Origin: Capronia americana
Taxonomy: Eukaryota; Ascomycota; Eurotiomycetes; Chaetothyriales; Herpotrichiellaceae
Direction of reading: 5' to 3'
NCBI GenBank assembly: GCA_016110215.1
Contig: JADWQD010000005.1
Coordinates: forward strand, 372,001-436,000
Length of the DNA: 64,000 bases
Shown here: positions 19,671-30,720 of the stretch, in pieces
Layout of the letters: the number at the start of each line of letters is the position of its first letter
How positions within the stretch are numbered: position 1 is the stretch's first letter
Notes under the pieces: model-generated
Told to the model about the DNA's origin: nothing
Databases searched by the model: none
Seen by the model: only the letters and a program-made list of their open reading frames with translations
Program-made: the position numbers and the translations under genes

Positions 19671-22166
19671 TCAAGCGCCTTCACCTCGTGCCCGCAGTTT
19701 CCCCGCTGCGCTGGACACAATGCGGTATGCTCTGGCTCGTGCGGTCTCAAGCTTATCGACAACCGCCGTGTGGTCCAGCGTCGGTCGGACTCGCCGCTGA
19801 TTTGCAGACTCGATAATATCCACGATGCGTGAATGGGCATCGGCATATTTGGTCGATAGGGCATCGATGAGCATCCTTCCTTGCGTAAAGCAGTCTTTCT
19901 TTCGTTGGACCACGCTGTCATGCAAATCTTGCATCTTTCTGTGGATCTTGTATTCGAGAATGGCCATCTTCAAGTCAACCAAATTCATCCAACGGACGTC
20001 GTTTCGGCTGCGTCGTTGGTGCAGCCGCTCTTGAGCTAAACGCGAGAGCGTCTGAAAACGATCGGAGACTAACCGGCGTCCGATATCCTGGAGAGAAGTT
20101 GAGATGTTCGAGACTTTTGCTTGCACATCGCGTTGTACCGTGCTCAATCGATCTCTTAGATGGAACCCCTCAAAAATTTGGTACCGGTCACCAAAAGCAA
20201 CATTGACGATCTCGGAGAGCTTAGGTCTGCTCATAGTTAAGTTAACTTCAATGTCACCATAGGCGTCGTGAGGTAATAGTTGCACGGTGACCACTCCTTC
20301 GAAGAGCTCTTGTACTGCAGCAGGAACGATTCGCTTATTCCGCCTCAGTTCGACAGTCAACTTGGATCGGCCTTTGTGACTCAATGCAACCTTGGGCAGT
20401 TTGACCAGCAGCTGGTTACCGCCTGCGATGCCTATTTGAAATTGTGCTGGGTCTTCAGCAAGCACCGGAGGGACTTTTGTCGAGCTTGGATCAGGTATCT
20501 GTTGAACTGCTTTGCTTTCTTGCCCTGAAACGTAGGAAGTACTGGAAGGTCCTGGACAAGCAGTCGTGGTCGGCACAGGTTGTTCCGCGCTGATGCTTGA
20601 CACCACTTCTCTGCTAATCACTCCAGAATCGAGGCCCGATAGCGCCGGCCACAGTTGATATCCTAGAAACATGTACACACCAATGACCCAGAGAACCATC
20701 AAGGCATTCTTCAATGTCGAAGGGTTGAGTCGTGGTAATCTGTCAGAGATGGTTGTCGACTTCTCTCCAGCCTGCTTTGACAAAGAGGTCTGGCCATCCG
20801 TTTCGCGAAAGCGCGCTCTCTCTGCGGTCGAGACAGCATGGGCAATGTGCCGGTTGAGCTGCGCAGAATCTAGGTTCAGGAATGAAGCCATATCGACAGG
20901 GAGCAGAGGAGAGGCCTTATATTGTGGCTGTCTGTGCTGCGGCTCTATACTTTCGTGAAGGGAGTGAGTAGTCACAGCGCCCCCATACTGGCCGTGGAAG
21001 CCCCGACTCATACGGATTAGGATACGAGGTATGCGATGTCGCTCCACGAACGAAATCATTCTGAGACTGTCGAGATCCATGACATCCTCGTCGCTAAGAT
21101 GAACACAGATGATAGCAAGGTCTGGAACAGTCCAACGTGGGTCGTCAACCACGAACGCGGGGCCACTTCTCTTCGAGATGAGTTCCGTTCCTGTTTGGCT
21201 ATTTGTCAGGATCAACTCCGACTGTTGTCCGGGGCTTCTGGAGGCTGTGACACGATCGTAGCAATCGAAATCAATCTGCTTGTCAATGGCAACAAGGTCG
21301 GCAAAATCAGGTTCTGCCCCGGGCCCAAACGTGTTTGGTACCAGGAGGAATCTCGTGACTGAGGTTGGAATTGCATAGCTAGGGGTTCTGATCCGGGTTA
21401 CGAGGGCGTCTCCTACCTTCCTCTGAATTTCCGGCCTGAACTGCTCGACTTGGCGGCCGAGTAAGAGGACCTTGAAGGGGTTGTGCTTGTCCAAATCTAG
21501 ACCGTCGTCCAACACAGGCATCTCGATAACACGGAAATACTTAGTTGGTTCGACCCCGTTCCTGCGGAATGACGGTAGCGCCTGAACCTCGGCCTCGGTG
21601 AGTTCTCTGCTGGTGGTAAAGGTGTATGCGTCATGGGGTATGATTTCCCGGACTTCGTTCTCCCGGGGACGTGGAGACTGCCGGATGTCGGAAGGCAGAG
21701 GATGGACGGGCAGCTCGTGGCGGATGTATGGTCCCAGTATGTGTCCTCTGTCTAGTTCTTCTGTAAGGGTGTCCCCAAGATCTTCCTCATCTGTAGATTC
21801 GGCATCGTCGGTGGTGACTCCGTCCGTGACGCTGTGGACATCGTCTGAACTGTGGACATCGAGCAGAGACCCAACATCGGTGTGCTCGGACTGGAGATCG
21901 TCTTCATTCGAGGACTCGTCCCCCACAAGAGAAGCCCAGCTGCCGTCGAGGGACGGCTGATCTGCCTCGGGTGGCGGCATGACTGTTCTGGTGGGGGATG
22001 GATTGGAGGAGGATGAATGGGCCAGTAGAGAGTCAAGGGAGAGATGCAGCGGCAACTCTGGATATTCGAGGTCGAAGAGGAGAGGCCTGGTAGCCGCAGG
22101 CGTGGTAGATTGTTCCAGATCGTCTTCAATAGCCTGCCCGCAGCCTTGACCAGACATGTCAGTCAT
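19671..22166 (-). CDS. Conserved-type fungal single-pass membrane protein, function unknown
   Basis: A single 831 aa frame from an ATG, which I cannot place in a named family. The N-terminal ~160 residues are acidic and Ser-rich and contain DGSWASLVGDESSNEDD. Residues about 225-400 alternate beta-like and helical segments (FKVLLLGRQVEQFRPEIQ, PDLAIICVHLSDEDVMD), which could be a globular domain. One strong membrane segment (LMVLWVIGVYMFLGYQLWPAL) lies at about residues 490-512. The region after it has a beta-rich part (QLLVKLPKVALSHKG to DIEVNLTMS) and then a long basic helical or coiled-coil tail to the C-terminus. The overall plan resembles uncharacterised Pezizomycotina proteins. The topology suggests a cytosolic N-terminus and a lumenal or external C-terminus, but this is inference. 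No enzyme motif was found. Confidence 0.75.
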   Translation of the reverse strand: MTDMSGQGCGQAIEDDLEQSTTPAATRPLLFDLEYPELPLHLSLDSLLAHSSSSNPSPTRTVMPPPEADQPSLDGSWASLVGDESSNEDDLQSEHTDVGSLLDVHSSDDVHSVTDGVTTDDAESTDEEDLGDTLTEELDRGHILGPYIRHELPVHPLPSDIRQSPRPRENEVREIIPHDAYTFTTSRELTEAEVQALPSFRRNGVEPTKYFRVIEMPVLDDGLDLDKHNPFKVLLLGRQVEQFRPEIQRKVGDALVTRIRTPSYAIPTSVTRFLLVPNTFGPGAEPDFADLVAIDKQIDFDCYDRVTASRSPGQQSELILTNSQTGTELISKRSGPAFVVDDPRWTVPDLAIICVHLSDEDVMDLDSLRMISFVERHRIPRILIRMSRGFHGQYGGAVTTHSLHESIEPQHRQPQYKASPLLPVDMASFLNLDSAQLNRHIAHAVSTAERARFRETDGQTSLSKQAGEKSTTISDRLPRLNPSTLKNALMVLWVIGVYMFLGYQLWPALSGLDSGVISREVVSSISAEQPVPTTTACPGPSSTSYVSGQESKAVQQIPDPSSTKVPPVLAEDPAQFQIGIAGGNQLLVKLPKVALSHKGRSKLTVELRRNKRIVPAAVQELFEGVVTVQLLPHDAYGDIEVNLTMSRPKLSEIVNVAFGDRYQIFEGFHLRDRLSTVQRDVQAKVSNISTSLQDIGRRLVSDRFQTLSRLAQERLHQRRSRNDVRWMNLVDLKMAILEYKIHRKMQDLHDSVVQRKKDCFTQGRMLIDALSTKYADAHSRIVDIIESANQRRVRPTLDHTAVVDKLETARARAYRIVSSAAGKLRARGEGA

Positions 22167-23217
22167 GTTGTGAGAAGGTGGCAGTCACACTACGGCGCTC
22201 AAGCGTCGATACTTCCTTCTGATGTCTGGGGACAGAGAATGGATTTAAAAGGACCTACTGAGGATGTAAGAAGAGGGTCGCAGCTGCCTTTTGACGTGCG
22301 GGAGATGCCAACAATGTTCCAGTGGATTCACTTCAGACGTTGCTGGTTCAACAAATAGAACGTCGGGATCCGGAACAGGGAGTGCTGCCTAAGACACGAA
22401 TGGTCTCTGAACGGGTCGAGCGAGGGAGTCTTTCCCACAGATAAAGAACAGCAACTGCTAGACAGACGTCCCGGAGACCATCATTAAGAGACATTCACGA
22501 AGCAGACTGAGGGACATAGGCAGAGAAGGCAGTGATGTCGAACAGTGACGGGCTCCTGACATTGGCAGGCAACACATCTGAACCCCGCAACGCGCTCAGA
22601 CAATCAGGCGCCGACTGAAGACTGCCCCGCCTTTATGCGCTACTCGGATTAACAAGGCTGCAGTCCAGCCTCGTGTCACACCATTTTCCACTTCAGCACA
22701 GCACGAGGCCTGTTTTGCCGCAGAAATATATTGTATTCACACAGGCCAAAGCCATACACTCAATCCATGGTGTATATGGATGGTCTCATTCCCTCCTCAC
22801 TCAGACCAATTATAGAACAGACCCCGTGACTTCCAGCGCGGTCAGCACTGGCCCCCAAGCCGCTCATCTGCTGGACTCCGGAACCTCTCAGCTGGACTTC
22901 GGAGCCCTGAGAGGCGCTCTACCTCTCCTAGCAGAAGGCCTTCTTACTCATGTTTAACGACCCTGTGTTTCTGACGTGTCTTGGGTTGTTGCTCTGGCAG
23001 ATGTCAAGTACTGGGATCTTCAGTACAATATCAATCGGAGAATGTGCATCCAGGATCCAATCTTTCCTGAACAAAGGCAGGAACGCTGGCCGTCCTCTCG
23101 AAGCCAGACCGATGCAACCGTATTTGCACCAAAAGTACCCCAACGCCGGACTGCCATGCAATAGTCAAACACGCTATCCTACCATTGCTTTTTGCTCTTC
23201 ATCTAGTTCGCTTCGTT
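22167..23217. other. Upstream region of the membrane-protein gene
   Basis: About 1.05 kb lies between the start of the unknown membrane-protein gene and the 3' end of the mannosyltransferase, both on the minus strand. It should carry the promoter of the former and the 3' UTR of the latter. Short frames at 22673-22957 and 22950-23339 have no family resemblance. Confidence 0.4.
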
Positions 23218-24843
23218 TCAGGGAGAGGCGTAACCGCCAGCTACTTCAACCCATTCCGCAAAGCAGCTCCCTTCTTTCCCTTCCACGTCCCGAATGTCGG
23301 TGTCACATCGGCATCGGCATCCTACTCCATTTTCTTTAGGCGTGTCTGGCGTGGCCCAATATTCATCTTCCTCCTTTCTCTCCTTCTCGTCCTCGGTCGT
23401 CTTCTCCAGCCATGGGATTCTCGGCAGTTGTCGGGTGGGAGCATTCGCCGGACAGTGTTGAATCGTGGTGTGTCGGTAGCCAATGTCGCGGAAATAGTGG
23501 ATGTCGCGAGGCGCCAAAAGAGCACCGGCCGCAAGTGAATGGATTGGGGCATCTCCCCACTGCAACAAGTCAATACAACCTACATGGGCACCGAACCCGG
23601 GAGTCACTCACCCTTTCCATCCAGAAGCCTCCACTCCTGTCCATCATGTCGAAGAACTCATTGTACTCTTTACTCCTGAACCAGTCCAATCGGGCAATCT
23701 CGAAATTGCTCCAGAAATGGCACATGTTGTATTTTTCGCCTTCCATCGCTTCCCCGTCAATGTCTTCGATGTTTTGGTGGCCGGGTTCAGTTTGCAGGAT
23801 CTCATTTGGCAGTGTCTTGAGCCGTTTGTCACTGGATGTGGTCTGCTTTTCTGGCTGTGGCTCGATGAACATCTCCCAAAGTCCCTGGGATTTGATGTTG
23901 TTCTTGCGCTTGTAAGCAGATGCATAGCGGAAAATGTTGGGTACTGTCTCCTTCAACTCCTTGACGGCAATCGTGAAGCCGTACGTCTTGTTCGACCTAG
24001 CCATCTCCACGAAGGGGTCGTAGGTGATGTCGCAGAAGTATTTAATCTCGGGCTCCAGGCGCCAATACCATTCATACTTGTCGAGCAACTCGTGCTTGTA
24101 GAAGAAGCCGGAGTAGAAGCGACACATGTGGTGATAGCTCTCCATTCCGCCGTACATGATGGCGGCGTCTCCTTGCTTGCGAATCCCCTCCCTTGCGACC
24201 TCATGGTCGACCCAGTCTGGGTATCCCCACATCGAAGGGTCAATGTTGCCAAATTCAACCGTAGAGCTCGTATAATTGGTGACGGTGTCTTTGAAACCCT
24301 GCTCAAACTCTCCATCGTTGAGGAAGACGTAGGGGTAGTGGAACCACCGATTGAAATGCCTTTCAATGCTCTTGATTGATTGTATCACTCCGTCCAGCTC
24401 TTTATTCCTGGCGAGAACGACGAAAGCGGCATTGGCTCGCGGCTGTTCGGCAGCCGCCAGAACATCCTGGCATCCCGTTGCGAACACTCGGTCGTGTTTC
24501 TCACTGATTTTTCTGCGGCGGGAGTTAGAAATCAATCGGGCGGGGCGGGAAAGAGATGTAGAGCATACCTTATCGACGGAGGCGTGCCAGCGGGGACCAG
24601 TATCCGCCCCGGAGAATTGGGATGTTTTATGACGAGGATGAGGATGGTGAAAACCACCACGCTTGGAAAAAGGAGGAGGAACCCCAACGGGATTGATATG
24701 GACGAATTTCCTTTTAATCTGATGCGCCTGCGGAAGAACGATAACCGGGAGAGCGTCTTGGGCTTCTCGTTCTTCCAGTCTTCTGCTGTGAGCGGCGAAG
24801 AAACAGAAGGAAGACGCTTGTATAGCCGCTGTACAAATCCCAT
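23218..24843 (-). CDS. Alpha-1,2-mannosyltransferase, KTR/MNT1 family (GT15)
   Basis: Three exons, 24569-24843, 23612-24512 and 23218-23559, give 505 aa. The protein is a type II Golgi enzyme: a basic cytosolic tail, then a signal anchor at about residues 51-72 (IPLGFLLLFPSVVVFTILILVI), then a lumenal GT15 catalytic domain. Conserved stretches include ANAAFVVLARNKELDGV, WFHYPYVFLNDG, YEWYWRLEPEIKYFCDI, and NFEIARLDWFRS followed by GGFWMERWGDAPIHSLAAGALL. The second intron splits FWMER/WGDAPIHS, a junction that restores the family motif exactly. GT15 enzymes transfer mannose from GDP-mannose onto O- and N-linked glycans of secreted and cell-wall proteins. Which yeast paralogue (Kre2/Mnt1, Ktr1-7) it corresponds to is not decided. 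The C-terminus ends with a Cys-containing segment, CRCRCDTDIRD, before the stop. Confidence 0.94.
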
Positions 24844-26068
24844 CGTGACGAACTCCTACCCCGGGCGCAGGAGGGCTATTCGCGCTGCTATCGAACTTTT
24901 ATGTCGACAACATGCAACAGGCATCGAATGTCGATTCCAGATACAAGGGGTAATTGTGGCCCTTGTAATAGATAACCGCAGTTGATCTGTACGAAGCAAC
25001 GAAGTTTTTCGTGGACGTGGCTGGACGTGTCGAGTTAGGAGTCGAGGAGCTGATAGGGATGAGCGCGCAAGGCTCGTGGGGGAGGTCTGGATGGGGGCGG
25101 ATTCGCGTGGTAGAACTATTCGAAGCGATACGAAAGCAGCATATTGAGCTCACAGTGTTGCCTGGACAAGGTACAAGGACAGATATGGCTCTTCGCGGTT
25201 GTTGGGGACATCGAAGAACTTCTAGATTGAAGGTGCAGGCGATGATCCACATCTGGTCCGCCGAGTGCTCAGGGGACCAGAGACCAGCATCGCCGCCAAG
25301 AGCAACATACGTACAAACGGTCGATATCAATTAATCTCGCGCTCTACTTGTTTACTTCTTGCTAGTGCTATCAGGGATGAAGAAATTCGTTCGTTGACTC
25401 TGCGAGGTCGTCAAAGCGCTGTCTCGGTAGTAGAAGTTTCATGGCAGGCATTCAGTCATCACTCAACTGAGACCCTCGCTGCTCCCAGTGGCACCTCCCA
25501 TTCTCTTCAAATTTTTGCCATGCGGGTGCATTGGAGGCCAGTGGCCACACTGTGAAGAACCAAATATACTCGCCAATGACTGCGGGCAATCGGCGGAGAA
25601 ACAGACACCCAGGCATGCCTAAAACGTTGCTTCTCTGGTGGAGGGTTGCGACTGCGTCCCCAGCCTCATGTGGCGAAAACAAGAGCATTGTTGACGTTGA
25701 CACTCACTCACGATCCGCAATCAAATACCCCAGACAGCCGTCAACTCACCCACCAACCGCTGCCTCGCCGATCGTCCCATCCGTGACCTTTGTCTCCGCC
25801 TCATGCTGGTGAACTGAGTCTTTGGCATAGTCCCCTCATCCTCCAACCGATTGAAGGTCGTGCGCTTCTACATGAAACGCTTGTTTGATCTTGCAAGACC
25901 GTTGCCCGCGTTCCTACAGCTGCGCCCACGTCCTGGTGCATTTCCCAGCGATCGAGTCCGCAGCCCACGGAAATGATATAATAGCTACGCCTCAGCGTCC
26001 AGGACGCCAGAGCTTGTCACTCGTTATTGCACGCTTGAATTCATCCTCATCCCCTGCAGGTGCACATC
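24844..26068. promoter_or_regulatory. Divergent intergenic region
   Basis: A 1.2 kb gap separates the divergent starts of the mannosyltransferase (minus) and the PH-domain gene (plus), so it should carry both promoters. The open frames in it (for example 24899-25330 minus) are not protein-like. I saw no repeat or RNA gene. Confidence 0.45.
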
Positions 26069-27427
26069 ATGGCCGCAACATCTCCTCTCCGCCCATCAAC
26101 TCCCGCACGCCCGATTCTTAATGCGCCTCAGCTATCTCCAAGCCGCATGCCGCCACCGTTTGCCTCGCAGTCGTCTTACAAGTCGGGCCATCGAGGTCTC
26201 GATATGTTCTCACCTGTCGATCAGAATGGGAGCTTTTGTTTCGACCGTGTGATCAAGAGTGGGAAGGTGCATCGACGGGTCAAGAACAAAGGAGCATGGA
26301 AACCGTCGTGGAAACAAGCATATCTGGTTCTCCGCCCAAATCTCCTGTCTGTCTACCAGAACCCAGATGAGACCGACTTGAAGGCATCTATAACCTTGTC
26401 CGAAGTTACGGCTGTCGCTCGGGTACGGAAAGCCCATACTGACCATGTCTTCGGCGTCTTCTCCCCCTCCAAGAACTATCATTTTCAAGGAATTTCTGAA
26501 GCAGACACGGAGGACTGGATCATTCATATCCGCTTGGAGTCAAGGATGGACGAGGATGACGGCTTGAATCTCAAGGCACCGCAGTTCTCAAGCAAACACC
26601 ATGACATGTCGAATACATACGAGTCTACCGACATATCAGCAGATGAGATGCATCGTGCCCCTGGCTCTCCGGAGGGTCACTCAGCCGTGACGCAGAATAG
26701 AGCACGCACAGGCTCATTACTTGCAAGCCGACAAAGAGCACATTCGACACTCCAAGAATATTCCGGTAACGAGCAATACACAACATCGCACTCCGATTTC
26801 TCAGACACTCTTAGCAGTTCACTGCCGAAGCATTCTTCTACTTCACTCTCTAAACAACCTGCCCTCACTCCCATTGCCTCGTCCGGTCACCTCGCCGAGA
26901 GGCTCGACGCCACTGCAGCCACAACGCTCCCACAACCTCAGCCGCCCTCCAATTCTGATTTAGCAGGCACAACAGACCCTGAACGCGTCGTCCGCCAGGG
27001 CCACCTCCAAATTCTCAAATCGCACAAGACTGGCGTCAAAGGCTGGAAAAGCATTTGGGTGGTCCTCCGGCCGCGAAGTCTTTCCTTCTACAAGAACGGC
27101 GCCGAGTACGCGGCTGTAAAAATACTCCCTATGCCCACCATCGTCAATGCCGCCGAGATTGATCCAATCAGCAGAAGCAAGAACTTCTGCTTTCAGATCA
27201 TCACAGATGATAAGACCTATCGGTTCTGTGCGCCGGATGAGGAGGAATTGGATCGATGGCTGGGCGCGATCAAGAGTGTGTTAGCTAGGAGGAACGAAGC
27301 CGAGAAGGCTGCTGTCGCCAAGGCCAAGGAGAAGGAACTTGAGAAAGAGAAGGGGAAGGGGAGGGCTAGCGGCATTATCGAGGCAACAGCCAGCTTAACC
27401 CTGAGGGCGACGCCGCAAGCTGTCTGA
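26069..27427 (+). CDS. Protein with two PH domains
   Basis: A single 452 aa frame. The in-frame sequence extends three codons upstream as GTG, but the first ATG is at 26069 (MAATSPLRPSTPARP). A first pleckstrin-homology domain lies at about residues 63-158: IKSGKVHRRVKNKGAWKPSWKQAYLVLRPNLLSVY through DTEDWIIHIR, with the expected terminal-helix Trp. A second lies at about 310-407: RQGHLQILKSHKTG, KSIWVVLRPRSLSFYK, ELDRWLGAIKSVL. They are joined by a Ser/Thr-rich linker, and a basic/acidic KEKELEKEKGKGR helix lies near the C-terminus. PH domains bind phosphoinositides or proteins at membranes. The double-PH layout resembles yeast Opy1 and related fungal proteins, but orthology is not proven. 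No catalytic domain is present. Confidence 0.88.
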   Translation: MAATSPLRPSTPARPILNAPQLSPSRMPPPFASQSSYKSGHRGLDMFSPVDQNGSFCFDRVIKSGKVHRRVKNKGAWKPSWKQAYLVLRPNLLSVYQNPDETDLKASITLSEVTAVARVRKAHTDHVFGVFSPSKNYHFQGISEADTEDWIIHIRLESRMDEDDGLNLKAPQFSSKHHDMSNTYESTDISADEMHRAPGSPEGHSAVTQNRARTGSLLASRQRAHSTLQEYSGNEQYTTSHSDFSDTLSSSLPKHSSTSLSKQPALTPIASSGHLAERLDATAATTLPQPQPPSNSDLAGTTDPERVVRQGHLQILKSHKTGVKGWKSIWVVLRPRSLSFYKNGAEYAAVKILPMPTIVNAAEIDPISRSKNFCFQIITDDKTYRFCAPDEEELDRWLGAIKSVLARRNEAEKAAVAKAKEKELEKEKGKGRASGIIEATASLTLRATPQAV

Positions 27428-28141
27428 GCAGTCACACACTCCAACAATTTGGATATTGTGGGCCAGACTCCTTCATGACTTCACGACATTCATGTGCATG
27501 ATTTTGGTTTTTTTGCATATACCCTACGCCTGCCATCCGAAACGGGTTTGGATGATCGAATACTTTGGACAAGGGTTGCATTTGATGAGTGTATAACCCT
27601 TTGGATACGGATCGAGTTGGATAACTTGAACAACGGAGAATCGTGGCACACCCTCTGGACACAAGTACGTACCATTGCCACACGTGCGAGGAGATGGGTC
27701 AGTGGGAAGGTCCATCGAGTACGGTAGTGGAGATGGACATAATAGATAGAAAAGCTTATGGCAGAGCTTGAGTAGTGATAATGCCATATGTGCAGACGAG
27801 CCATCTATCTGTCTATCTGTCTTTTCATGTGGCTCGCTTCCTAGATTCCATCCACTCCATACCTAGGGCCCTTCGTACATAGTTACAGTATTTAGCATAC
27901 AAGTCACGGGTCCAGTGCTACACACCAACTGAACGCAACGCGTGTTCAGGCCCGTCTCTAGTCTTCCCACACGAACGAGATGGAAAGGCTTCTAGTTTGT
28001 TATACATACATATATCGGGAACGGTAATGGCGTCCGAACCTCCACGGCGCACCAGGCTCGGCGCTGGGACAGACGGCATGCTATCTATGTACTTGGTTAC
28101 TGCCACACAACCCTCCACATCGCATCGGCCACGTCCACCAC
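27428..28141. other. Convergent intergenic region
   Basis: A 714 bp gap lies between the convergent PH-domain and mL67 genes, with no supportable gene. A TCTATCTGTC-type short repeat occurs near 27804-27824. Confidence 0.45.
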
Positions 28142-30082
28142 TCACCGACCGAACATGCGCCGGACGCGTGCCCAGAGGCCCTGGCGTCTCTCCTCGACCA
28201 CGATATCTTCGTCATGGAACGCGGCAGGATCTCCTCTAGGCGATGCTCCCCGCTCATCCAAGCGGTGGTACTCGACTTGGATGTCTTCGCCTGCCTCCTG
28301 CGGCGCCGGCGGCTCCGCCCAAACCGGAGGTCTCTTTCCTCCTTCCAGCATCTCCTCCGTCACCCACCCGTCATCCGCGCTGCTTCCTATCACGTGCACG
28401 CTCTTGCCCACCACCTTCGCGACCTTGACCCGCGGGCTGTCCGTAATGAGCTTCCCTGCTTCGTCGAGGTGCGGCGCCCATGTCCAGGCTTTGGCCACGC
28501 CAAAGGGCGCAAGGGACCCGTGCACCACGCTTTTAGGCCACGAGGAGGCGAAAAGCCCGTCGTTGACGTCCGCCCAGTACACTTTTACGGAGCGCGGTTC
28601 GGTGGCCCAGTCGGGCTTGAGGGTTGAGAGGCTGGATTCGATGGTGTCAGTGTTCGTGGTCGTCTCCGTGTCGCCCGGTTTTAGTCCGCTTTCGGCTTCG
28701 CTTGTGGCAGCGAGCTTGTTCATCCTTCGCTGTGTATCATAAGTGTCCAGCGCGTTCTCCCTAGCCAGTGATACGGATTCCCAAAGCGAGCCCATCTCCG
28801 TTCCAGGGGTTTCATTGTGCCGGAACCATTCTTTGATGGCTTCGTGCTCGGCCGTCTTGGCCGTCTGTATGCGCTCTTTGAAAGCATTGTTTTCGGCCAT
28901 CATAATAGCACGCCGCTGTTGCCTCTGGATGGCAATGGGCGCTTTCTTGTTCGTTTTCAATTTCGTGCCTGACGATCCATATTCTTCGAGGTTGTCGAGA
29001 TCGACCGAAGGTTGGTTCTCGGGGTCGTCAAGTTTGTCCCCCTGTTCACTTACGATGCTGTGATGTTCCATACTGAGCTGGCGAATGGCATCGAAGGTAA
29101 GACGCAATGAAGCTCGGTCGCCGTCGGCAAGACTCTCAACTGCAAGAGAAGCACGTCGCCGGATCTCGGCGGCTTTGTGCTCGATTTCCTTGCGGATTTT
29201 TCTTAACCTGGCTACCGAGTTACCAGACAATTCTGTGGCCTTGATGGCTCGATTCTTTGCCACTCTTGTTACACGCTCCCAGGGACTAGGGCCGGACAAT
29301 ATCCAGTCCAGCACAAACGCGGCGTCGGCAACACTGGTAGCTTTCTGGTCCATCAACTTCTGTGCTCGCAGTTTCTTCGGCAGGATCTCGTTGAGTTTGG
29401 GGATCTTGCCCTGCAGTTCGTTGCGGATCGCCATTTCTTGTAATGTCGTGGGGGACCCTATTTTCGACTTGACAATGTCTATATCTTCTTGTGTGGCCCG
29501 TATTAGATCCTCAGGTGGGGACAACTGCCTTTGAATCGAGAGCTCGCGCAGTTTCTGAAACGCGAAGAGACCTTCTAGGGCTCCGGCAGGGGTGGCAGGA
29601 AAATGTATGGAGAAATACGGTGTCCACATATCGTTGCGGACGGTAGCAGGTACCGTTTTCTTGCCATGATAGAGCAATTGGGCGAGAACTTTGTTTTCCT
29701 GACGAAAACCCAGTCAGCAGATATCTATTTCGTAGGTGCCATTTGGCCGTACCTGCAACGTCCTTGTCAAGCTATAGACTACCTGGTTCGTTCGAATATG
29801 GCGATAGGCGTAAATGTCCAGGCCATGCGCCTTATGTCGGAGGGCCTTTGCTACTTGGATGTCTTGGGTTGCTCTTTTGTTCTTGACGGCTCTGGAATTT
29901 CCCGTTCGCCATTTGCCTTGCACCCATTTCGCGCTCGGGCTGTCCGGGGATATGGCTGGCAATGTGGCATTGTTAGGATGCGGCTCTCCTTTCAGGAGTC
30001 GCGGAGGCCGTATTCGAGGCATGGCAGGAATAGACATGGGCGGCAGTTGATGAGCCATGGCACTGGCTGCGGTCGCCGCCAT
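28142..30082 (-). CDS. mhr1: Mitochondrial large-subunit ribosomal protein mL67 / Mhr1
   Basis: Two exons, 29753-30082 and 28142-29698, with a 54 bp intron give about 628 aa. Across the splice the sequence reads GLDIYAYRHIRTNQVVYSL, then TRTLQ/ENKVLAQLLYHGKKTVPATVRNDMWTPYFSIHFP. This is the Mhr1 core (transcriptional regulation of mitochondrial recombination), now known as mitoribosomal protein mL67. The N-terminus is Pro/Arg-rich (IPAMPRIRPPRLLKGEP), as expected for an imported mitochondrial protein. The start at 30082 is the first ATG in a frame open upstream, and internal ATGs at residues 9, 16 and 21 are also possible. The long C-terminal half has a basic coiled-coil region (RLRKIRKEIEHKAAEIRRR) and a segment VKVYWADVNDGLFASSWP, and ends RRMFGR. 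Yeast Mhr1 is much shorter, but long forms occur in filamentous fungi. Confidence 0.85.
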
Positions 30083-30720
30083 TGCGGGCACTGCAGACTT
30101 GACGGACTTGATGGTGCCCGTAAGATGTATGCAATCTGTCAACAACACATTTTAGATAGGCTCAATGTCGAAGCCCGCTAAAGTAGACGTGCAAAAGGCC
30201 CGACAAACACGGCTACTGAAGTTCTTCAATCATGGAGCTTCATGCGCGACGGAGCAGCTTTGGGGGAACAATTTCCTCTTGGCATGTTTGCAAACCTCAG
30301 CCTTATCCGCCAGGCTGGCACGTGCCTGTTTGCTATTGTTTTTCGAGCAATCCAATGACACTCACACCTGCACGGGTCTACGGTGTCTTCACGTTTCGAC
30401 GGAACGTGCATGGTCGACGAATATACTCTGATATAATGATATGCCCAGATCAACTCCGATATATTCAAAGGACCTTGCCTTCTGTCACCGCCAAAGGGGA
30501 AATATATTTTCCCGTCCGGTCCATCAGAATCCCCAACTTGAAGTTTTCATGAATTCGCCCAGTCTTCATGAACACCTTTCCGCTTGCAATTCCAAGAAGT
30601 TGCTTCGATCACCAAGCCTGCCTGTCGTAAATGCTGTCCTGAATTCGTGATGTTTTCCTTCCGGTTCGTCAATCAAGCCATGTTCGTTCGCGCCAATGGT
30701 AAGAAGTACATAATGGCAGC
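30083..30720. promoter_or_regulatory. mL67 upstream region
   Basis: A 638 bp gap between the mL67 start and the 3' end of the arrestin gene, both on the minus strand. It should hold the mL67 promoter and the arrestin 3' UTR. Frames at 30165-30552 are not protein-like. Confidence 0.45.

Noticed and set aside
14826..24843. Possible cell-wall gene cluster (Chs7 and mannosyltransferase close together)
   Set aside because: The two are separated by an unrelated membrane-protein gene and the flanking genes are housekeeping; proximity alone is not evidence of a cluster.
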